A stretch of DNA of 5,877 nt from positions 1 to 5,877 of the forward strand of contig JAEZQX010000544.1 of assembly GCA_023441105.1 (NCBI GenBank), in the 5' to 3' direction. The DNA comes from Pseudomonadota bacterium. GTDB taxonomy: Bacteria; Pseudomonadota; Gammaproteobacteria; Burkholderiales; Burkholderiaceae. Each line of letters opens with the position of its first letter. The stretch's first letter is position 1. The position numbers and the translations under genes are program-made. This document shows, in pieces, positions 1 to 5,877 of the stretch. The notes under the pieces were generated by a model that saw only the letters and a program-made list of their open reading frames with translations, was not told the DNA's origin and searched no databases.

Positions 1-24
1 GGTCATGACGCCTGCTGGACGGCG

Positions 25-52
25 TTGCGACGATCATTTGACTCGCTAGAAT
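25..52 (+). promoter_or_regulatory. Putative sigma70 promoter of clpSA
   Basis: A -35 hexamer TTGCGA (25-30, 4 of 6 matches to TTGACA) and a -10 hexamer TAGAAT (47-52, 5 of 6 matches to TATAAT) are separated by 16 bases. Transcription would begin near position 59. That is just ahead of the ATG at 63 and downstream of the in-frame ATG at 51, so it bears on which clpS start is used. This is a by-eye consensus match. The rest of positions 1-50 shows nothing beyond a small palindrome (GTCATGAC, 2-9). Confidence 0.45.
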
Positions 53-62
53 GGTTGTAGCG

Positions 63-367
63 ATGACGAGCCCAAATGATCCTTCAACAATACTTGAGCG
101 CCAGGAGGCCCGTACCAAGCCGCCTCCCATGTTTCAGGTGCTGCTGCTCAACGATGACTTCACGCCCATGGAATTCGTCGTCGTCGTGCTGCAGAAGTTT
201 TTCGGAATGGGACGTGAGAAGGCAACCCAGGTGATGCTGGCAGTGCATCGTGAGGGACGCGGCGTCTGTGGTCTATACCCGCGGGACATTGCATCGACCA
301 AGGTCGAACAGGTTTGCAGTTTTTCCCGCCAGCACCAGCATCCGCTGCAGTGCGTGATGGAGGAAGC

Positions 368-371
<4 letters not shown>
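63..371 (+). CDS. clpS: ClpS, ATP-dependent Clp protease adaptor (N-degron adaptor)
   Basis: ClpS is a small cytosolic adaptor that binds proteins with destabilising N-terminal residues, docks on the ClpA N-domain and hands them to ClpAP. From the ATG at 63 the protein has 102 residues (E. coli ClpS: 106). A flexible N-terminal arm of about 20 residues, needed in the family for delivery, precedes the core, which starts at [13 protein letters not shown]. The substrate-pocket residues are visible: N30, D31, D32, M36 in TPMEF, and H62 in LAVH. The C-terminal half carries IASTKVEQV and [12 protein letters not shown], typical of betaproteobacterial ClpS. An in-frame ATG at 51 would add MVVA and match E. 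coli length exactly. I prefer 63 because the added codons gtt and gta look rare for this GC-rich DNA and a -10-like hexamer covers the ATG at 51. Neither start has a clear Shine-Dalgarno. The stop overlaps the clpA start (ATGA), so the pair is co-transcribed and probably translationally coupled. Confidence 0.97.
359..364 (+). promoter_or_regulatory. clpA ribosome binding site inside clpS
   Basis: GGAGGA lies 3 bases ahead of the ATG at 368, within the last codons of clpS. It decides the clpA start: an in-frame ATG at 314 would add 18 residues read from inside clpS that do not resemble ClpA. The 368 start gives [14 protein letters not shown], which aligns with the usual ClpA N-terminus. Confidence 0.75.
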
Positions 372-2680
<2,309 letters not shown>

Positions 2681-2717
2681 CCTGATCCGCTCCCGGCCCC
2701 GGGTGTGGGGTCGCGCG

Positions 2718-2744
2718 AAGGGCTGCCGCAAGGCAGCCCTTTTT
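2718..2744 (+). terminator. Intrinsic terminator of clpSA
   Basis: A perfect 10-bp stem (AAGGGCTGCC at 2718-2727, GGCAGCCCTT at 2732-2741) closes a GCAA tetraloop of the stable GNRA type. A run of five T (2740-2744) overlaps its 3' side. It begins 37 bases after the clpA stop. The kinase gene ends at 2778 on the other strand, so minus-strand transcripts also cross this hairpin about 37 bases past their stop. In that direction the downstream tract is TTCGCGCG, a poor U-run, so termination should be strong for clpA and weaker for the opposing operon. Confidence 0.92.
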
Positions 2745-2777
2745 GTTGGTGGTCGGCCGGACGCGCGGGAGCGTGGT

Positions 2778-4289
2778 TCAGGCGGCGGCGATGGACTCTT
2801 CGGGCCGGGCCACCGGCAGCAGCAGGTGAAAGACCGCCCCCCGGCCGGACCGGTTGCTCACGCCGGCCTGCCCGTCGTGCAGTTCCACCACCCGGCTGAC
2901 GATGGCCAGGCCCAGGCCGGAGCTGCCGCGCCGGCCGCGATGCTCGCTGCTCTGGAAGAAGCGTTCGAAGACTCGCGCCTGGTCCTCCGGCGACACGCCC
3001 GGGCCCGAGTCGCTGACGGTGATCCTGATGGCCGGCCGCTCGCGCAGCGCGGCGACGCTGACGTCGACGTCGATGGCGCCGCCCGCCGGGGTCACCCGGA
3101 TGGCGTTGTCCAGCAGGTTCGACAGCGCCCGCTCGATGAGCGCGGCGTCCACGTTGGCGAGCGGCAGGCCGTCCGGATAGTTGACGGCGAGCCTCACGCC
3201 GAGCCCTTCCGCATGGGTCTGAAAGCGGTGGGCGATGTCGTCGCACAGCTCGTGCAGGGCGATCGGCTCGGTCTCGATGCGAAACGCCGGATCGTCCAGC
3301 CGTCCCAGCTCGGCGAGCGCCGCGGTCAGGCGCTTGAGGTGCTGGGCGTTGTTGAACGCGCCGTCGATGAAGCGATCCTGCTCGGCTCGCGGCATGGTGT
3401 CGCGCTTCATCCGCACCGTCTCGAGCTGTCCGATCAGCGCGGTGAGCGGCGTGCGCAAGTCATGCGACACCGACGCCACCATGTCGCGACGGCGGCTGTC
3501 GATCATCGCCACCTGGTCGGACTCCTGCTTCAGGCGCTCGAAGGCATCGCGAAAGGAATCGGATAGCCGGCCGATCTCGTCGTTGCGGTCGCCGTACGGA
3601 AAATCCTCGTCGCTGATCGGACGCGAGAAGCCCGATCGCTGGATGCGCTCCACCCGTCGCGTGAGCAGGCTCAGCGGTCGCGTCAGCACCGCCATCATCG
3701 CCGCCGTCAAGGCCACCGCAATGGCCAGCGTCAGCAGGGCAGCCTTGGCGCCGGTGCGCAACGCATAGCTCTTCACCACCTCCGAGGTTCGCGTCAGCAG
3801 GTCCGCCGAGCGCGACACCACCATCAGCCAGCCGGCGCCGGCATCCTTGTCGCGCAGCGGCCGCAAGGCCACGATCCGCGTCTCGCCGGGCGCGTCGGGG
3901 TCCTCGGCGTAGACCGGCATCATCGGGTCGTAGGCCTGGGCTGCCCGGATCGCCTTCAGGTCGACGCGATAGCTGGCCCAGAGGATCCGGCCTTCGCCGG
4001 AGGTGGCGAGGATCTCTCCTTGCGGCGAAACCAGGTACAGGCCGGTGTGGGGGGCGAACAGCACGTAGCTCTGCAGCCGCTGCGCGAAGCCGAGGCGGTC
4101 GCGCTCGTGCTCCTCGACCATGTCGGGGTGCATCTCGATCACCCGGGCGGCAAACTGGTCGGCCTGTTGATAGATGAGGTCGTTGTAGAGATTGCGCACC
4201 GCGCCCACCATCAGCACGCCCAGCATCAGGGCGGTGGCGAGCCCGGAGCCCGCCACCAGCAGCAGCACCCGGGCGCGCAGCGTGTTCAT
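2778..4289 (-). CDS. Sensor histidine kinase of a two-component system (inner membrane)
   Basis: This is a 503-residue membrane histidine kinase that should autophosphorylate on a signal and pass phosphate to the regulator encoded just upstream. A membrane segment at about 8-31 is followed by a periplasmic region of about 150 residues (32-181), then a second membrane segment (182-203). A HAMP linker (about 203-258, with LTRPLSLL and DEIGRLSDSF) leads to the HisKA domain with H-box SHDLRTPL: H276 is the phosphoacceptor, and D277 and T280 fit the DxxT phosphatase motif. The HATPase domain has the N-box with N395, G1 DSGPGV (D427), the F-box ERFFQ, and G2 GLGLAIV from G458. It appears fully functional. 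The periplasmic region includes GLYLVSPQGEILATS, which resembles the strand pattern of PAS/Cache-like sensor folds; its ligand is unknown. Only 3 bases separate its ATG from the regulator stop and no clear Shine-Dalgarno precedes it, so coupled translation is likely. I recognise the family but not a named orthologue. Confidence 0.96.
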   Translation of the reverse strand: MNTLRARVLLLVAGSGLATALMLGVLMVGAVRNLYNDLIYQQADQFAARVIEMHPDMVEEHERDRLGFAQRLQSYVLFAPHTGLYLVSPQGEILATSGEGRILWASYRVDLKAIRAAQAYDPMMPVYAEDPDAPGETRIVALRPLRDKDAGAGWLMVVSRSADLLTRTSEVVKSYALRTGAKAALLTLAIAVALTAAMMAVLTRPLSLLTRRVERIQRSGFSRPISDEDFPYGDRNDEIGRLSDSFRDAFERLKQESDQVAMIDSRRRDMVASVSHDLRTPLTALIGQLETVRMKRDTMPRAEQDRFIDGAFNNAQHLKRLTAALAELGRLDDPAFRIETEPIALHELCDDIAHRFQTHAEGLGVRLAVNYPDGLPLANVDAALIERALSNLLDNAIRVTPAGGAIDVDVSVAALRERPAIRITVSDSGPGVSPEDQARVFERFFQSSEHRGRRGSSGLGLAIVSRVVELHDGQAGVSNRSGRGAVFHLLLPVARPEESIAAA

Positions 4290-4292
4290 CGG

Positions 4293-4997
4293 CTAGCTGG
4301 GATGGCTGAAGCGGTAGCCGGCGCCGCGGACGGTCATCACATAGCGCGGGGCGGCCGGATCTCGTTCGATCTTCGCGCGCAGCCGGTTGATGTGCGTGTT
4401 GACGTTGTGCTCGTAGCCGTCGAAGGTGGTGCCCCAGACCGCATCCAGCAGTTGCATGCGGCTGAAGACGCGTCCCGGGTTGCGCGCGAAGTGAAGCAGC
4501 AGGTCGAACTCCTTGGCGGTGAGCGCCACCGGCGCGCCGTCGATGCGCACCTCGCGGCTGGCGGTGTCGATCAGCAAGGCGTCGCCGATGGCGATCTTCT
4601 CGACCTCCTGTCGCATCGGCCGCATGAGCAGCTCCGAGCGCCGAAGAATCGCCTTGACCCGCGCCTGCAGCTCCGGGATCGAGAACGGCTTGGTGAGGTA
4701 GTCGTCGGCGCCGAGCTCGAGTCCGAGCACGCGGTCGATCTCCGCGGAGCGTGCGGTGAGCATGAGCACCGGCACCGGGTTGCGCTCCATCCGCAGTTGC
4801 CGCACCACGTCGAGACCGTCCCGGCGCGGCAGCATGACGTCGAGCACGATCAGGTCGTAGCGGCCGTCGCGTGCCTTTGCCAGCCCTTCGTCGCCATCCT
4901 GCGCCAGATCGACCTGGTGCCCAAGGTCGCGGATGTGCATGCGCACCAGCTCGGCGATGTCGCGCTGGTCCTCGACCACCAGGATCCTGTGTTCCAT
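4293..4997 (-). CDS. OmpR/PhoB-family response regulator
   Basis: This is a 234-residue DNA-binding response regulator, the cytoplasmic partner of the kinase encoded directly downstream. The receiver domain (about 1-120) has the acidic pair E9/D10, phosphoacceptor D53 in VLDVMLP, T81 in LMLTAR and K103 in LTKPF. The family's GADDYLTKPF segment is intact. The C-terminal winged-helix domain (about 135-231) has the LTAKEFDLL segment, the recognition-helix region around EHNVNTHINRLRAKI, and the RGAGYRF wing hairpin, all typical of the OmpR/PhoB class. An in-frame ATG at 5051 would add 18 residues (MRWHNPLKRF...) foreign to receiver domains. The ATG at 4997 has GGAGG 6 bases upstream and gives the usual MEHRILVVED opening, so I use it. 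It is the first gene of the operon and is divergent from the sigma-factor gene. Autoregulation is common in this family but not shown here. Target genes are unknown. Confidence 0.97.
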   Translation of the reverse strand: MEHRILVVEDQRDIAELVRMHIRDLGHQVDLAQDGDEGLAKARDGRYDLIVLDVMLPRRDGLDVVRQLRMERNPVPVLMLTARSAEIDRVLGLELGADDYLTKPFSIPELQARVKAILRRSELLMRPMRQEVEKIAIGDALLIDTASREVRIDGAPVALTAKEFDLLLHFARNPGRVFSRMQLLDAVWGTTFDGYEHNVNTHINRLRAKIERDPAAPRYVMTVRGAGYRFSHPS

Positions 4998-5003
4998 GCG
5001 AAG

Positions 5004-5008
5004 CCTCC
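5004..5008 (-). promoter_or_regulatory. Response-regulator ribosome binding site
   Basis: On the minus strand GGAGG lies 6 bases ahead of the ATG at 4997, a near-ideal Shine-Dalgarno. It settles the regulator start at 4997 rather than the in-frame ATG at 5051. Confidence 0.8.
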
Positions 5009-5028
5009 GGCTGAGCGCCTCGAACCGC

Positions 5029-5057
5029 TTGAGAGGATTGTGCCAGCGCAAGATAAC
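5029..5057 (+). promoter_or_regulatory. Putative sigma70 promoter toward the sigma-factor gene
   Basis: TTGAGA (5029-5034, 5 of 6 matches) and GATAAC (5052-5057, 4 of 6 matches) are spaced by 17 bases. Transcription would begin near 5064, leaving a leader of about 124 bases before the sigma-factor ATG at 5188. The -10 lies inside one arm of the inverted repeat at 5053-5073. I found no equally good promoter for the minus-strand operon in this region. This is a consensus match by eye. Confidence 0.4.
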
Positions 5058-5073
5058 GGCGACATCACGTTAT
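5053..5073. repeat. Inverted repeat, candidate operator
   Basis: ATAACG (5053-5058) and CGTTAT (5068-5073) form a perfect 6+6 bp inverted repeat with a 9-base spacer. The centres of the arms are 15 bp apart, about one and a half helical turns. The left arm covers the putative -10 of the plus-strand promoter, so a bound dimer would be expected to block it. The bound protein is unknown. The stem is AT-rich with no following T-run, so it is not a terminator. Confidence 0.35.
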
Positions 5074-5096
5074 GAATTCGAGATGTTCCCGCCATG

Positions 5097-5158
5097 GGCA
5101 GGATATCCCGCACCGGCAGACTCCTTCCAGGCCAGGTGAATGGCAGGTCGTATCCCGC
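5097..5158. repeat. Imperfect direct repeat upstream of the sigma-factor gene
   Basis: GGCAGG then ATATCCCGC (5097-5111) recurs as GGCAGG then TCG then TATCCCGC (5142-5158). The two copies share GGCAGG and TATCCCGC; only the connecting bases differ (A versus TCG). Their starts are 45 bp apart. The first copy also contains the palindrome GGATATCC. The pair lies in the leader between the putative promoter and the start codon. It could be a pair of protein-binding sites or chance. Confidence 0.3.
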
Positions 5159-5175
5159 GACGACAGCCCTGGAAC

Positions 5176-5179
5176 GGAG
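5176..5179 (+). promoter_or_regulatory. Sigma-factor gene ribosome binding site
   Basis: GGAG (5176-5179) lies 8 bases ahead of the ATG at 5188. The alternative in-frame ATG at 5140 has only AGGTGA directly abutting it, which is too close to act as a Shine-Dalgarno. This favours 5188. Confidence 0.6.
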
Positions 5180-5187
5180 CAGACACG

Positions 5188-5763
5188 ATGAGGACTTTCG
5201 AGCAACCCGAGGCAACGCCGACCGGCGGCGCCGTGGCGAACCTGCTGCGCGTCGGCGAACTGGCGGCGTATGCCGACGACCTGCGACGCTTTGCCCGGCA
5301 GCGGGTGCGCGACCGGGCACTCGCCGAGGATGTGGTGCAGGACGCGCTGCTGGCGGCGCTGGACGCGCTGCCCACCTTCCAGGGGCATTCCAGCCTGCGG
5401 ACCTGGCTGCTGGGCATCCTGTCGCACAAGATCAAGGACGCGTTCCGGGCCGAGGCACGCTATGTTCCCCTTGCCGAGGAAGGCGAGCCGCCCGCGCCGG
5501 ACCAGGTCGCCTGGCTGCACGCCGCACCTGCCGCTGCCGACGACACCGAGCGCGAGGTGTCGCGCCGCCGCTTCGGAAGGGCACTGGCCGAGGCGATGGC
5601 GCGCCTGCCGCGGTCGCTGCGGGAAGTATTCCAGTTGCAGGCAATCGACGGCCTGTCCACCCGCGACGTCTGCTGCCGCCTGGGCATCAGCGAAGGCAAC
5701 TGCTGGGTCCGCCTGCACCGGGCCCGCAAGATCCTGTCGACGGAGCTGGCAGGACACTACTGA
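5188..5763 (+). CDS. ECF-type sigma-70 family RNA polymerase sigma factor
   Basis: This is a 191-residue alternative sigma factor of the two-domain extracytoplasmic-function type, which redirects RNA polymerase to a specific promoter set. Region 2 (about 24-92) has LAEDVVQDALLAAL (45-58) for core binding, followed by FQGHSSLRTWLLGILSHKI (64-82), the region that melts the -10. A linker of about 30 residues, rich in Ala, Pro and Glu, leads to region 4 (about 124-186). Its helix-turn-helix includes LSTRDVCCRLGISEGN, then CWVRLHRARKIL, and should read the -35. There is no region 1.1 or 3, as expected for the class. Three cysteines (C162, C163, C172) fall inside region 4. A start at 5140 would add 16 residues without similarity to the family; 5188 has the better ribosome site. 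ECF factors usually have a cognate anti-sigma gene next door, often a small zinc-finger protein, but none is visible in the 114 bases that follow. Regulon unknown. Confidence 0.94.
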   Translation: MRTFEQPEATPTGGAVANLLRVGELAAYADDLRRFARQRVRDRALAEDVVQDALLAALDALPTFQGHSSLRTWLLGILSHKIKDAFRAEARYVPLAEEGEPPAPDQVAWLHAAPAAADDTEREVSRRRFGRALAEAMARLPRSLREVFQLQAIDGLSTRDVCCRLGISEGNCWVRLHRARKILSTELAGHY

Positions 5764-5786
5764 CGCAAGCGCCGCGTCGAGTGCAA

Positions 5787-5812
5787 CCGCTCGGCCAAGG
5801 CCGTTGGAGCGG
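5787..5812 (+). other. GC-rich hairpin downstream of the sigma-factor gene
   Basis: CCGCTC (5787-5792) pairs with GAGCGG (5807-5812), enclosing 14 bases. An alternative inner fold is CGGCC/GGCCG (5792-5796 with 5799-5803). It starts 24 bases after the sigma-factor stop but has no T-run, so it is a poor intrinsic terminator. A second palindrome, CCGCCATTGGCGG, lies at 5825-5837. I can support no gene between 5764 and 5877: the reading frames open to the window edge have no convincing start, ribosome site or recognisable motif. Confidence 0.25.
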
Positions 5813-5877
5813 CTGCTCTCCTCGCCGCCATTGGCGGACGCGGCCCGCTTCGGACGAGGCAGGGACGGGCTCCGGGG

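Noticed and set aside
4293..5051. A longer response regulator starting at 5051
   Set aside because: The extra 18 residues do not fit the receiver fold, and the internal ATG at 4997 has a near-ideal GGAGG.
4020..5075. A 351-codon plus-strand frame opposite the kinase start and the response regulator
   Set aside because: Both genes beneath it carry all family motifs on the minus strand. This frame is rich in His, Gln, Ala and Arg, typical of an antisense shadow.
5085..5090. GGGAAC on the minus strand as an ECF -35 for the two-component operon
   Set aside because: No convincing ECF -10 follows at 16-17 bases, and a five-base match alone is too common to support a call.
5171..5175. GGAAC ahead of the sigma-factor start as an ECF -35 element for autoregulation
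   Set aside because: A start driven from here would fall inside the coding region. The site overlaps the ribosome binding region.
5065..5757. A minus-strand frame of 230 codons opposite the sigma factor
   Set aside because: The plus-strand sigma factor has clear region 2 and region 4 motifs. The antisense frame has none, and its first codon is GTG without a ribosome site.
5764..5877. Start of an anti-sigma gene at the window edge
   Set aside because: Frames stay open to the edge (for example from GTG at 5781), but there is no ribosome site and no HxxxCxxC or other recognisable motif in 114 bases.

Overview
The window is GC-rich chromosomal DNA, most likely from a betaproteobacterium. The main evidence is the ClpS/ClpA pair. 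The ClpS C-terminal half (IASTKVEQV, then [12 protein letters not shown]) looks like ClpS proteins of Burkholderiales, Rhodocyclales and Neisseriales. This placement comes from remembered family sequences, not from a search. No mobile element, CRISPR array, tRNA or rRNA is visible.

Layout. (1) Positions 1-371: a putative sigma70 promoter, then clpS, the N-degron adaptor. (2) Positions 368-2680: clpA, the unfoldase of the ClpAP protease, overlapping the clpS stop by 4 bases. A strong intrinsic terminator follows at 2718-2744. (3) Positions 2778-4997, minus strand: a two-component operon. The OmpR/PhoB-type response regulator is upstream (4293-4997) and the membrane sensor histidine kinase downstream (2778-4289), separated by 3 bases. 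It converges on clpA at the terminator. (4) Positions 4998-5187: a divergent control region with a sigma70-like promoter, a 6+6 bp inverted repeat over its -10, and an imperfect direct repeat. (5) Positions 5188-5763, plus strand: an ECF-type sigma-70 family factor. (6) Positions 5764-5877: no supportable gene, only a GC-rich hairpin and a short palindrome.

How the genes work together. ClpS and ClpA form a translationally coupled unit: ClpS delivers N-degron substrates to ClpA, which unfolds them into ClpP (clpP is not in the window). The kinase and regulator form a complete phosphorelay with all catalytic residues present, but the signal and targets cannot be read from the sequence. The sigma factor shares its upstream region with the two-component operon, so cross-regulation is possible but unproven.

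I see no clearly new biological system. The parts most worth a second look are the divergent control region, the sigma factor with three cysteines in region 4 and no visible anti-sigma gene, and the unassigned periplasmic sensor domain of the kinase.
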